Below, one piece after another: positions 35,760-43,708 of a DNA stretch of 64,000 nucleotides. Position 1 is the first letter of the stretch. The number at the start of each line of letters is the position of its first letter. A model generated the notes under the pieces. It searched no databases. It saw only the letters and a program-made list of their open reading frames with translations, and was not told where the DNA came from. The DNA lies in the NCBI GenBank assembly GCA_040767605.1, contig JAXGOI010000001.1:1426001-1490000 (forward strand). The letters are read 5' to 3'. The translations under genes were made by a program, and so were the position numbers. Source of the DNA: JAXGOI01 sp040767605. GTDB taxonomy: Bacteria; Bacillota; Dehalobacteriia; UBA4068.

Positions 35760-35904
35760 CATACCGCTCGGGTCGCTCTCCAGCGTTGCCCTATCCTGTA
35801 TGTCAGTAAAGCAGTACTATTATATCACGCATTTCACTCCCGGATTTCAAACAATCTCATGTTGTCCAATCCTTGGGGAGCACTTCACCCCACCGGGCGC
35901 AGGC

Positions 35905-36132
35905 TTACAGCTTTTTGCCGTCCGTAGCTCTGTAACCGCTTTTATTGCAGAACTCCACAATGTCGTCATAGCTGTTGATGTATACTGTCGAAGTGCCTCT
36001 TGCGATGCTGTAACGGATTTCCTTTGTTACCGTGGCCGGTTCCCTGTTAGGGCTTACCAAGTGCAATGTTCCGTAGGTGCTGCGTTTGCATCTGCGGAAA
36101 ACAAAATCTCTGAAATATTTTGTGATTCGCAT
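35905..36132 (-). CDS. Small element-encoded protein A (unknown)
   Basis: 75 aa from an ATG with ggagg upstream. I do not recognise a domain. It is basic at the N-terminus (MRITKYFRDFVFRRCKRST) and ends TSTVYINSYDDIVEFCNKSG. The C-terminal half aligns with the next small gene, so the two are tandem paralogues. They lie between the IS and the primase fragment in the integrative element. Confidence 0.55.
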   Translation of the reverse strand: MRITKYFRDFVFRRCKRSTYGTLHLVSPNREPATVTKEIRYSIARGTSTVYINSYDDIVEFCNKSGYRATDGKKL

Positions 36133-36147
36133 GGTTGCCTCCAATCC

Positions 36148-36390
36148 TTATAGCAGCTTGCCGCTTTTACTCAAAAAGCGTTTCTTGCAGTATTCCATTG
36201 CCTCTCCGTATGTTCCGAAGAACACCGAAGATGTGCCAAACATGACGCGCCATATAGCGCAGTCGATGTTGGTATGCTGAGCCAGTACCACAGGTCGACC
36301 GTCCCTTGTCTGGAACAGAAACCGACCTTCGTAGCCCTTGCAGTCAAAATCACTCGGCTGCAATGTCGGGTACATCTTAAAATTTTTCAT
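36148..36390 (-). CDS. Small element-encoded protein B, paralogue of A
   Basis: 80 aa from ATG at 36390 with aaagga upstream; the longer frame to 36549 is unlikely. Its end (TSSVFFGTYGEAMEYCKKRF) aligns with protein A's end (TSTVYINSYDDIVEFCNKSG): T-S-x-V, aromatic, x-x-Y, then E-x-C-K/N-K. Unknown function. The shared pattern of two strands and a helix suggests a small alpha/beta domain. Confidence 0.55.
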   Translation of the reverse strand: MKNFKMYPTLQPSDFDCKGYEGRFLFQTRDGRPVVLAQHTNIDCAIWRVMFGTSSVFFGTYGEAMEYCKKRFLSKSGKLL

Positions 36391-36573
36391 AGTGTTGTTT
36401 CCTTTCGTCTTTATTTGGATCACAGTCCGCATTCCTCTGAATGCCGTATCAGTACAATCAAGGGCACCACCTCCTTTTCGCCTTGGGGACACTTGTGGCA
36501 GGTTTTTATGGTTATTTTCTGATATCGTTTTTCTATAGGGAATAACCATAATTTCTTGCCACAGAGTGCCACA

Positions 36574-36880
36574 TCATAAATAAGTCTTTTTCAGCCTGTA
36601 ACCGATGAGCAGTGTGGTCTTCTCTCCGCCATCGGCAGGGCGCTTGCGAATGACGGTGCCGAAAGAGCGCAGCGCCTGATTGAAGTTGCGATTGCTCTCC
36701 GGGTAGCAGCCGTTGACAGCACACCATTCGCGGTAGGCTGCATATACATCGGCGGTCTTTACATCGGCTTCACCCCGCTCCTCAAGGCACTCATCCGCGA
36801 AAAGCTGGATTTTATTGCTGTCGTGAGAATATTCATTTGTCGCGTCGATTACCGACTGTGGCATGGTGAAGCCCTCCTTG
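36574..36880 (-). pseudogene. 3' fragment of a P4-type phage/plasmid primase-helicase
   Basis: About 100 C-terminal codons: MPQSVIDATNEYSHDSNKIQ, FADECLEE, VYAAYREWCAVNGCYPES and FNQALRSFGTVIRKRP, the pattern that closes D5/P4-like primase-helicases. No ATPase domain precedes it; upstream on the minus strand lies antisense of an SLH-protein gene. A deletion or recombination junction is inferred at about 36880-36920. Confidence 0.7.
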
Positions 36881-36899
36881 CGGAGCAAAACGTATCCTT

Positions 36900-37962
36900 G
36901 GAGTATAAGGACGCTCCCGTGGAATCCTATGCGCTGACAGTAAACGGCAGCTATGCGGAGGCCAGCGGCGCAGGCCAATACGCCCCCGGCGTACAGGTCT
37001 CTATCCACGCCGGTAGCAGGAGCAATTACAGCTTTACCGGCTGGACCACCTTGGATGGAGTGACCTTTTTGAATGCGGGTAGCGCAACAACCACCTTTAC
37101 CATGCCCTACAAGGCTGTTGCAGTGACCGCCAACTGGATATATAGCGGCGGCGGTGGCGGATCGTATACACCAAGCACTTACTCGATTATTGCAATCAGC
37201 AATGAGGGTGGTACAATTACGCCGGCAGGTACAACAAATATTGTGAAAAACGGCAGCAAGACCTACACGATAACACCTCAAGCGGGATACAAGATTGCTG
37301 ATGTCCTTGTTGACGGCGTTAGTGTCGGCGTTGTAGCAACCTATACCTTCTCCTCCGTCACCACCAACCACAAAATTGAAGCGAAGTTTGCCCATGACTG
37401 CCCGAGCGCACCATTTACCGATGTGGATATCACACAGTGGTACCATGAAGGGATTGATTATGTCCTGCTTACCGGGCTGTTCAAAGGGACCTCTGCAACG
37501 ACCTTTGAACCCAATGCCCCAATGACAAGGGCGATGCTGGTCACCGTCCTTCATCGTGTCGAGGGAGCGCCGACAGCGATCACAGAAAACCCCTTCGCCG
37601 ATGTGGCTTCCGGAAAGTGGTATACGAACGCCGTTGTCTGGGCAAGTGCAAAGGGTATTGTCAAAGGTTATGATGCGGAAACATTCGGCCCCGAAGACCT
37701 GATAACGCGTGAGCAGATGGCGACCATTTTGTACCGTTATGCCGAGAATAAGGGCTATGATGTCAGTGTCGGCGAAAACACCAATATTCTTTCTTTTGAA
37801 GATGCGCTCAATATCTCTGAATACGCTATCCCTGCCATCCAATGGGCTTGCGGCGCAGGCATTGTGCAAGGAAACGGGGGAAAGCTTGATCCTCAAGGCA
37901 ACGCCACCCGCGCGCAAGTCGCGGCTATGCTCATGAGATTCATTGAGAACGTAGCAAAATAA
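36900..37962 (+). pseudogene. 3' fragment of an SLH-domain surface protein gene
   Basis: Recognisable from about 36919 (VESYALTVNGSYAEASGAG). It encodes two InlB/Big-like repeat regions (SFTGWTTLDGV, TITPQAGYKIADVLVDGVSV) and three SLH domains with PFTDVDITQWYHEGIDYV, PFADVASGKWYTNAVVWA and ISEYAIPAIQWACGAGIVQG, ending at a normal stop. SLH domains bind cell-wall polymers. There is no signal peptide or start: the 5' end is replaced by primase sequence on the other strand. Confidence 0.75.
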
Positions 37963-37982
37963 TTAGAACTAAATTCGTAGTA

Positions 37983-38078
37983 ATGGGAACAGCAGTAAGA
38001 TGCGCTGACAGCCAGACGATTTTCGTTGACATGGAGGACGCGGTCGAGAATGCCTACCGGCCCGTTAAAGTGGAATAA
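37983..38078 (+). CDS. Possible 31-codon peptide at the element's right end
   Basis: ATG 37983 opens MGTAVRCADSQTIFVD... ending NAYRPVKVE. No recognised family, weak ribosome site. It is followed immediately by a terminator, which is the main reason to record it. May equally be the tail of a lost gene. Confidence 0.25.
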   Translation: MGTAVRCADSQTIFVDMEDAVENAYRPVKVE

Positions 38079-38084
38079 CAAAAA

Positions 38085-38133
38085 AGACCAGGCGTGCCAA
38101 GCAATTACGCTTGAACATGACTGGTCTCTTTTT
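38085..38133 (+). terminator. Terminator near the element's right end
   Basis: agaccag (38085-38091) and ctggtct (38121-38127) enclose an inner gcgt/acgc pairing and are followed by cttttt. Confidence 0.7.
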
Positions 38134-38167
38134 GCCCCGCTTGAAGCCGTCACACAAATTTTTCATG

Positions 38168-38204
38168 AATCCCTATGTGAACGCCCCAAAAGCCCCGCTT
38201 TTTT
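38168..38204 (+). other. attR-like junction of the serine-recombinase element
   Basis: Element arm aatccctatgtga (38168-38180), then acgcccc, then AAAAG, then the right half of the host terminator (gccccgctttttt, 38192-38204), which ends at the stop of the PHP gene. Mirrors the left junction. Confidence 0.75.
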
Positions 38205-38206
38205 AT

Positions 38207-38956
38207 TTAACTGTTAAAATAATCTATAAGCCCCCTAAAGCTGGCTCTGTTTAAAAGCAAAGGGGGCTTATCTTCTTTAATATCAATAAGGTAATGGGCA
38301 TCGGAGTTTTCAAGGGTTTTAAAGCCTTTAATAAGCTTGCGGTTTTTTTCGGAATTTAAAAAAGCATCGTGATTGGCAATTTCAAGAACTCTGTAGCCGG
38401 ATTCCGGAGGGATAAAACCAAGAACCGCCAAAGCGCTGAAGCTATCCTTATTTATATGAGCAGGAAAGGCCAGCCCCTCAAATTGCCGGATAAGCCCAGG
38501 TACTTTATCAAAGGAAATATCCGTCGCTGTTATCAGAAGGTTTTCTTCCTCGCCGATAATTTCATCCAGGCTGTTTAAAATTGTCTGCGGCCCGTAAATA
38601 GCGGGGCGGTTTTTTATTTTTGGGCTATGGGCAGAAACATATTCATCAAAGGCCATAGCCTGCTCTAAACCAGGGAAAAGACAAACAACATGAATTTCCT
38701 CAGAGGTGCAAAGCTCCATACCGGGAATAACCCAAAGTTTACCGGCGGCGGCCTCTAAAAAAGCCGGGCAGTTTTTGCAGGAATTATGATCGGTTAAGGC
38801 AATTAAGGAAAGGCCCTTTAATAAAGACATATTAATAATATTATTAACCGTCATATCCTGATCTCCGCAGGGGGAGAGGCAGGAATGAATATGCAAATCA
38901 TAATAGACGGGGGCGGTTTCCTCCGCCCCTGTATTTTTATTAAGAAGATTATTCAT
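38207..38956 (-). CDS. PHP-domain metal-dependent phosphoesterase
   Basis: 249 aa PHP-family protein. Metal-binding signatures: DLHIHSCLSPCGDQD near residues 21-35, ALTDHNSC near 53-60, and a late HINKDSFSA and NSDAHYL. No polymerase or histidinol phosphatase domain attached. It overlaps the upstream DRTGG gene by 8 bp, so it belongs to the hydrogenase-sensor operon. Substrate unknown. Its terminator has been split by the adjoining mobile element. Confidence 0.82.
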   Translation of the reverse strand: MNNLLNKNTGAEETAPVYYDLHIHSCLSPCGDQDMTVNNIINMSLLKGLSLIALTDHNSCKNCPAFLEAAAGKLWVIPGMELCTSEEIHVVCLFPGLEQAMAFDEYVSAHSPKIKNRPAIYGPQTILNSLDEIIGEEENLLITATDISFDKVPGLIRQFEGLAFPAHINKDSFSALAVLGFIPPESGYRVLEIANHDAFLNSEKNRKLIKGFKTLENSDAHYLIDIKEDKPPLLLNRASFRGLIDYFNS

Positions 38957-39332
38957 TTAAAAGGGCCCCTATTTTAATTGCCGCCTCGTATATTGGCAAT
39001 TGAGTTGAAAAAACAGGTATTCTTTCATCAATACTTTTTTTTCTGGCTTCTTCATCCAAAAGAGAGCCCTCCGCCAATACTATACTGGCCACATCGGCAA
39101 GGGAGGCCACGGCAATTGCATTAAGATTCCCCATAACGGTAACCCAAGCGGAGCCCGCAGGGGCTCTGCCCATGGCTCTGCTGAGTAAATCACAGCAATA
39201 TACAGAAGAAATTTCCTTCTCTTCCATAACATCATCCCCGATACCGGCATTATCCCCGGTACTGTTTGCAATGCCGTTTTCCAGTTTAAATTCGGGGATT
39301 TCTCTTAATGAATCAGGAGTCAGCTTTCTCAT
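38949..39332 (-). CDS. DRTGG-like domain protein (operon end)
   Basis: About 127 aa from ATG 39332 (aaggggaa upstream). The core resembles DRTGG domains: VYCCDLLSRAMGRAPAGSAW, then NLNAIAVASLADVASIVLAE and VFSTQLPIYEAAIKIGALL. DRTGG domains are adenine-nucleotide or regulatory modules in phosphotransacetylase-like proteins. A second copy starts this operon. Overlaps both neighbours (20 bp with the hydrogenase homologue, 8 bp with PHP). Confidence 0.72.
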   Translation of the reverse strand: MRKLTPDSLREIPEFKLENGIANSTGDNAGIGDDVMEEKEISSVYCCDLLSRAMGRAPAGSAWVTVMGNLNAIAVASLADVASIVLAEGSLLDEEARKKSIDERIPVFSTQLPIYEAAIKIGALLNE

Positions 39333-40749
39333 TATTTTCCCCTTCCCCATTACCTTCTTCCCCGCGGTTTACTTCTCCATTATTCCCCTTTGCCTCGGCT
39401 TTACCTTCCTCATCATTTTCGGCATCCTGCTTTTTGGGGGAGCGATGCTCCTGCATAGCCTGGGGCAGCATATTAGCAAGCTGAATCATTTCTTCACTTA
39501 ATTTTTTGGCTTTTTCTCTTAAGAGATAAATACAGCCGTCCTCAGTTGCAAAACCCCTTACTACATCCTCGGCATGAGCCTGGCAGGTAGGGGCCCCGCA
39601 GGAGCCGCAATCAATTCCGCTTAAGCGGGATTGAATTTCTTTAATTTTTTGCATCATCTGAATAGCGGTGGGAAGATCATCGCTTAATTGTAAAACCGGC
39701 TGGTATTCTATTTTATCCTGGGTTAAATCTTCATTGGTTAAATTATCGGGCTTTTTATTCCGGGATACCGGCAAATATTTACTTACCCGCTTCAGCTTGG
39801 CTTTGGCAATATAGGGGTTTTCCACAGTTAAAACCCCTCCCACGCAGCCGCCGGGGCAGGAATTAAGCTCAATATAATCTAAATCGGAGAAATCCTCGTT
39901 TTCCATTTCCTCCAGGGTTTTAATTACATTTTCTATGCCGTCGGCAGCCAAATAGCGGTCATTCATAAGGGCTGTGGCTTCTCCGCCGCTGGCTCCCCAA
40001 TTTATGCCCATTCTGCCGATATCTGATTTTTCCTCAATTTGCTCCAGCTCTTTAATTTCCGCCCGCAAAAGGGGATAAACATCTTTAATGGCAACCACCG
40101 CGTCTATTCCGCTTTTTTCCAGGCCCAGGGGGCTTGTAACGGCAGTTTTTTTAGCCGGGCAGGGGGAAATAAAGATAATGCCTATTTCTTCGGGTTTTAA
40201 GCCGGTTTTTTCAACGGCCTCTTTTCTGGCAATTTTGGCGGCCAGCTCAATAGGGGCATGGAAGGGCAGAAGATACTCTAAAAACTGAGGGAAGCGCACC
40301 CGGATAAGGCGCACCACAGAAGGACAGGCAGAGCTTATTACAGGCTTTGGCACATCCTCCCGGTTTACATATTCCCTTGTAACATCAGAGACAATTTCCG
40401 CCGCTTTGGCTACCTCAAATATATCATCAAAGCCCAGCCTAAGCAGGGCATTAAGAATAATATCCACCTCATCCATATTATAAAACTGGCCGTAAAGGGA
40501 AGGGGCGGGCAGAGCTACATTGTATTTAAAGGTTTTTAAAATATCCAGGCTGTCTGTAATTGCGTGCTTGGCGTGGTGTGGGCAAACCCGAATACATTCA
40601 CCGCAATCAATGCAACGCTCCTTAATGATTTTAGCTTTGCCGTTACGCACTCGGATAGCCTCCGTAGGGCATCTTTTAATACAATGGGTGCAGCCCATGC
40701 ATTTATCCGTATCTAATGTTACTGAGTGATAAAAAGTCTTTTTATCCAT
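39313..40749 (-). CDS. Sensory-type [FeFe] hydrogenase homologue with extra Fe-S domain
   Basis: 478 aa. N-terminal 2x[4Fe-4S] ferredoxin domain (CMGCTHCIKRCP, CIDCGECIRVCP; residues 17-56). H-cluster motifs: SSACPSV (Cys142), SPCPAKK (Cys197), NSCPGGC (Cys298, Cys302). All four cluster cysteines are kept. Ala141 replaces the proton-relay cysteine, as reported for Thermotoga HydS. A C-terminal cluster domain CGSCGAPTCQAHAEDV (381-396) follows. No PAS domain. Probably senses H2 or redox state rather than producing H2. Confidence 0.85.
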   Translation of the reverse strand: MDKKTFYHSVTLDTDKCMGCTHCIKRCPTEAIRVRNGKAKIIKERCIDCGECIRVCPHHAKHAITDSLDILKTFKYNVALPAPSLYGQFYNMDEVDIILNALLRLGFDDIFEVAKAAEIVSDVTREYVNREDVPKPVISSACPSVVRLIRVRFPQFLEYLLPFHAPIELAAKIARKEAVEKTGLKPEEIGIIFISPCPAKKTAVTSPLGLEKSGIDAVVAIKDVYPLLRAEIKELEQIEEKSDIGRMGINWGASGGEATALMNDRYLAADGIENVIKTLEEMENEDFSDLDYIELNSCPGGCVGGVLTVENPYIAKAKLKRVSKYLPVSRNKKPDNLTNEDLTQDKIEYQPVLQLSDDLPTAIQMMQKIKEIQSRLSGIDCGSCGAPTCQAHAEDVVRGFATEDGCIYLLREKAKKLSEEMIQLANMLPQAMQEHRSPKKQDAENDEEGKAEAKGNNGEVNRGEEGNGEGENNEKADS

Positions 40750-40877
40750 AAGTTATTCCCTCCTTCCATCGGTGGGGCATTTTTATAGCCGTTTAATTTA
40801 AAGCATAAAATTTTAATATATATAAAGCCTAAGGGCTAAATTACTTAATTTATACTGATACCCGGGCCTAGTATTGT

Positions 40878-41315
40878 TTAGTGTATAGCGTTGTTAAGGT
40901 ATACTGTCATATAAATGGTAGTTTTTTCTCCTGGTATGCTCTCAATACGCATTTCATCGGTATTCTTTTTCATATTAGGCAAGCCCATGCCGGCGCCGAA
41001 GCCTAAATTTCTTACATGCTGGGGCGCGGTGGAAAAGCCCTCCTGCATGGCCTGATTAATATCGCTGATCCCCGGCCCCTCGTCATTAAGTACCATATCA
41101 ACCTTGTCTTTGGCTATGGTTACATCTATTGAGCCTTTTTTGGCATGAATAAATATATTAATTTCCCCTTCATATAGGGCGATGGAAATTCTGCGAATAA
41201 TTTCCGGGTTCAGGCCTATTTTTTTTAAAGTATGTTTTACGGTGCTTGAAGCCTCCCCGGCGCGGGTAAAATCATCAACGGGCAGATCAAAGCTTAAGTT
41301 AAGCTCCTCATTCAT
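40878..41315 (-). CDS. Stand-alone GHKL ATPase, anti-sigma-factor-like
   Basis: 145 aa HATPase of the RsbW type: N-box region SIALYEGEINIFIHAKKG, G1 box NDEGPGISD near residues 75-83, and G2 GFGAGMGLPNMKKN near 103-116. No histidine acceptor or receptor domain. It lies between a DRTGG gene (8-bp overlap) and the sensory hydrogenase, suggesting a nucleotide-dependent output of that sensor (inference). Confidence 0.82.
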   Translation of the reverse strand: MNEELNLSFDLPVDDFTRAGEASSTVKHTLKKIGLNPEIIRRISIALYEGEINIFIHAKKGSIDVTIAKDKVDMVLNDEGPGISDINQAMQEGFSTAPQHVRNLGFGAGMGLPNMKKNTDEMRIESIPGEKTTIYMTVYLNNAIH

Positions 41316-41664
41316 TTTCCTGGCAACCCCCTTTTAAACCGGCCCCGTAAAGAAGACCGCAGGCTGTAAAAAGACGATAGGGGGTAGCTAAAACAGCTAT
41401 ATGCCTTTCTTTGGCTAAAGCTACTACTTCCGCTGTGGGTTTTTTGCCCCTGACAAAGACAACGCAGACCATATCCATCATCTCTGCGGTTCTTACAACC
41501 TGGGGGTTATTTAAACCGGTAAGCAGCAAGCCTCTGTCCTTTGCAAAAGCAAGAACATCGCTCATTAAATCGCTGCCGCAGGCGGAGTGGACTTCGCTTT
41601 CTAAATAGTCCTCCCCGCAAACTATTTCGGCTGCAAGAATTTCTTTAACATCCTGAATATTCAA
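41308..41664 (-). CDS. DRTGG-domain protein (operon start)
   Basis: 118 aa. Pattern EILAAEIVCGEDYLESEV, then CGSDLMSDVLAFAKDRGLLL, LNNPQVVRTAEMMDMVCVVF and IAVLATPYRLFTACGLLYGA is typical of DRTGG domains in clostridial hydrogenase-associated clusters. First gene of the minus-strand operon, transcribed away from the hydrogenase genes. Function unknown. Confidence 0.75.
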   Translation of the reverse strand: MNIQDVKEILAAEIVCGEDYLESEVHSACGSDLMSDVLAFAKDRGLLLTGLNNPQVVRTAEMMDMVCVVFVRGKKPTAEVVALAKERHIAVLATPYRLFTACGLLYGAGLKGGCQENE

Positions 41665-42203
41665 TTTTTACCCCTCCATTATTTTAGAAAAATTTTTTAT
41701 GAAGGCATTCTATTATAAATGCGGAAGTAAATGGATACAAAATACCTCTTAAGGCGTTACAATATTATATCATTATATGTCAAAAAAGAATAGCCTGTCT
41801 CGCCTATTTGCCAAAATAAGCCTTAGGCCGGGCTTTTAGCTTTTTTGCAATTAGCCATAGGGGTAGGAGGGTGTTTAGAGGTTTATTGCATAATTGCGGC
41901 TTAAAATCCTTCTTAAATTTTAATCAGCTGCGGTTAATAAGCGCTTACATTCTGTTTATTATTATTTTAAGGGTAAAAAGACAAAATTTGTTAGAATTTA
42001 ATTGTTTTTATACTAGCTTTTATGTATACAATTTGTTATAATCTTTATGGAAGTATTCTATAAAGTTCAAATTTTTTATGTTATGGCAGCACTTGCTTTT
42101 TTGTATGTGCTGCCGCTGATTGTGTATGCCAGCTTAGCGGTAAAAGTTTTTGGGCGGCTTTTGCGGCAAGGCTGTAAGTAATGGAGAATGGAGGTTTAAT
42201 TTG
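41665..42203. promoter_or_regulatory. Divergent regulatory region of sensor and hydrogenase operons
   Basis: 539 bp with no gene seen. For the plus operon, tataat (42037-42042) is a plausible -10, with the palindrome tgtataca (42023-42030) just upstream. A leader hairpin ggcagcac/gtgctgcc (42085-42092, 42107-42114) and further GC-rich pairings lie before the first gene. No convincing Rex operator was found by eye. AT-rich minus-strand promoter region at the left. Confidence 0.45.
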
Positions 42204-42701
42204 ATGGCCAACACAATATCGGTTATCCCGTTTGCCGGTACCAATGAACAGGAAGCAAAGCTCAAGCAATTTATTGAGGAGCATAAAAAGCAAAAGGGTG
42301 CTTTAATGCCCATTATGCAATATGCTCAGGAGGTCTATGGCTATTTGCCCATAGAGGTTCAAAAAATGATTGCGATAGGGCTTGATGTAAGACTGGAAGA
42401 AGTTTATGGGGTTGCTACTTTTTACTCCCAGTTTTCTTTAAATCCCAAGGGGAAATATAAAATTTCCGTTTGCCTGGGTACGGCTTGCTATGTTAAAGGC
42501 TCCGGCGATATCTTTGACAAAATAAGCGAATCTTTGGGAATTAAAAGCGGCGAAACCACCGAAGACGGCATGTTTACTCTGGAAGCCTGCCGTTGTATCG
42601 GCGCTTGCGGTCTTGCTCCTGTTTTAACCGTTAATGAGGATGTTTATGGGCGTCTTACCAAAGATGAGGTTAAAAAAATCCTCAGTAAATACCAAAGTTA
42701 A
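42204..42701 (+). CDS. hydC: NuoE-like [2Fe-2S] hydrogenase subunit (HydC)
   Basis: Electron-transfer subunit of the NAD-linked hydrogenase. Thioredoxin-like [2Fe-2S] fold with ligands in VCLGTACYVKGS and EACRCIGACGLAP. The N-terminal helical part includes KKQKGALMPIMQYAQEVYGY. ATG 42204 after tggaggttt is chosen over an upstream non-ATG frame. 165 aa, the usual size. First gene of the hydrogenase operon. Confidence 0.92.
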   Translation: MANTISVIPFAGTNEQEAKLKQFIEEHKKQKGALMPIMQYAQEVYGYLPIEVQKMIAIGLDVRLEEVYGVATFYSQFSLNPKGKYKISVCLGTACYVKGSGDIFDKISESLGIKSGETTEDGMFTLEACRCIGACGLAPVLTVNEDVYGRLTKDEVKKILSKYQS

Positions 42702-42707
42702 TTTAAT

Positions 42708-43262
42708 ATGGAAGAGCTTTCTTTAAATGTTCTGGATGTAGCGGAAAACTCGGTCAGAGCCGGGGCAACTTTAATAGAAATTGAAATTGCCGAGGCCAGA
42801 GCTGAGGAAACCCTTACCATAATAATTAAGGATAATGGCTGCGGCATGGATGAAAAGCAGGTTGCCTCGGTAATAAACCCCTTTTATACTACCCGCACTA
42901 CGCGTAAGGTTGGCTTAGGGGTGCCGTTTTTTAAAATGGCGGCTGAAATGACCGGAGGCAGCTTCTTAATAAATTCCAAGCCCGGTGAAGGCACAAATGT
43001 AAAAGCTGTATTTGGCCTTAACCATATAGACAGAATGCCGCTGGGAGATATAAACTCCACCATAATTACCCTTATTCAATGCAATCCGGAAATTGACTTT
43101 ATATATAGGTATAAAATCGATGAGAACAGCTTTGTTGCAGATACCAGACAGATTAAAGAAATTTTAGAAGGGGTTCCCCTAAGCGAGCCCCGGGTGCTGA
43201 ATTTTATCAGGGGCTATTTAACGGAAAATACCGGCCTGCTTAAGGAAAAAGCCCTAAAATAA
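42708..43262 (+). CDS. GHKL ATPase in the hydrogenase operon
   Basis: 184 aa stand-alone HATPase: N-box LNVLDVAENSVRAGA, G1 IIKDNGCGMDEKQV near residues 42-55, F-box/G2 NPFYTTRTTRKVGLGVPFFK near 63-82, and GGSFLINSKPGEGT. No phosphoacceptor histidine domain. Such genes recur inside clostridial NuoE/NuoF/HydA operons; the role is unknown. It is 6 bp after hydC. Confidence 0.85.
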   Translation: MEELSLNVLDVAENSVRAGATLIEIEIAEARAEETLTIIIKDNGCGMDEKQVASVINPFYTTRTTRKVGLGVPFFKMAAEMTGGSFLINSKPGEGTNVKAVFGLNHIDRMPLGDINSTIITLIQCNPEIDFIYRYKIDENSFVADTRQIKEILEGVPLSEPRVLNFIRGYLTENTGLLKEKALK

Positions 43263-43324
43263 CAGGAAAATGAGAAATAATAAACTGTCTTTTATTAAGG
43301 CAGCGGAATGGAGGTTAAACCATT

Positions 43325-43696
43325 ATGAAAAGCTTGGCTGAATTGCAAGCATTGCGTGATGAGATGAAGGGCCAAATGGGCATCCGCCACGATGACACAG
43401 GTAATGTCCGGGTTGTTGTCGGTATGGCTACCTGCGGCATTGCTGCCGGCGCCCGCCCTGTCTTAAATGCCTTGACTGAAGAAGTCGCTAAAAGAAATCT
43501 GGGGAATGTAACCGTATCCCAAACCGGTTGCATCGGTATTTGCCAGTATGAGCCGGTGGTGGAAATTTTTGCCCCCGGTAAAGAAAAGGTGACTTATGTA
43601 AATATGACACCCGAAAAAATGGTGCGAGTTGTCAATGATCATATTGTTAATGGTAATGTCGTTATTGAATATGTAATTGGCACCAGTGCAAAATAA
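43325..43696 (+). CDS. Thioredoxin-like [2Fe-2S] ferredoxin
   Basis: 123 aa protein with the four-cysteine pattern MATCGIAAGARPVLNAL near residues 37-53 and TGCIGICQYEPVVEIF near 69-84. Likely an added electron carrier of the hydrogenase complex or fused-domain relative of the NuoF N-terminus. It sits directly before hydB with 12 bp spacing. Confidence 0.88.
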   Translation: MKSLAELQALRDEMKGQMGIRHDDTGNVRVVVGMATCGIAAGARPVLNALTEEVAKRNLGNVTVSQTGCIGICQYEPVVEIFAPGKEKVTYVNMTPEKMVRVVNDHIVNGNVVIEYVIGTSAK

Positions 43697-43708
43697 GGAG
43701 GAAGGAAT

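Larger units (their letters stand above)
33989..35887 (+). mobile_element. IS3-family insertion sequence
   Basis: Terminal inverted repeats of 25 bp (33989-34013 and 35863-35887; shared CCCCAA and ATTGGACA) flank orfA and orfB. The flanks end and begin with cccc, a possible 4-bp target duplication. 1,899 bp is long for the family, mainly through a long orfA and about 100 bp after orfB. It has landed inside the recombinase element upstream of the capsid fragment. Confidence 0.85.
31837..38191 (-). mobile_element. Integrative element carrying a large serine recombinase (about 6.35 kb)
   Basis: Bounded by two junctions that share AAAG and carry 13-bp inverted arms (31847-31859, 38168-38180). 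The outer sides are the two halves of one perfect terminator. Contents: recombinase, capsid fragment, IS3-family insertion, two small paralogues, primase fragment, SLH-protein fragment and a terminator. Codon use and composition differ from the flanking genes. The element looks decayed in cargo, yet both ends and the recombinase reading frame are preserved. Confidence 0.75.

Noticed and set aside
36574..37917. 447-codon minus-strand open frame
   Set aside because: Only its last about 100 codons look like a protein (primase); the rest is antisense to the SLH and Big-repeat coding sequence.
41970..42010. Rex operator (TTGTTAANNNNTTAACAA) before the hydrogenase genes
   Set aside because: ttgttagaatttaattgt matches only the left half; the right half has too many mismatches.
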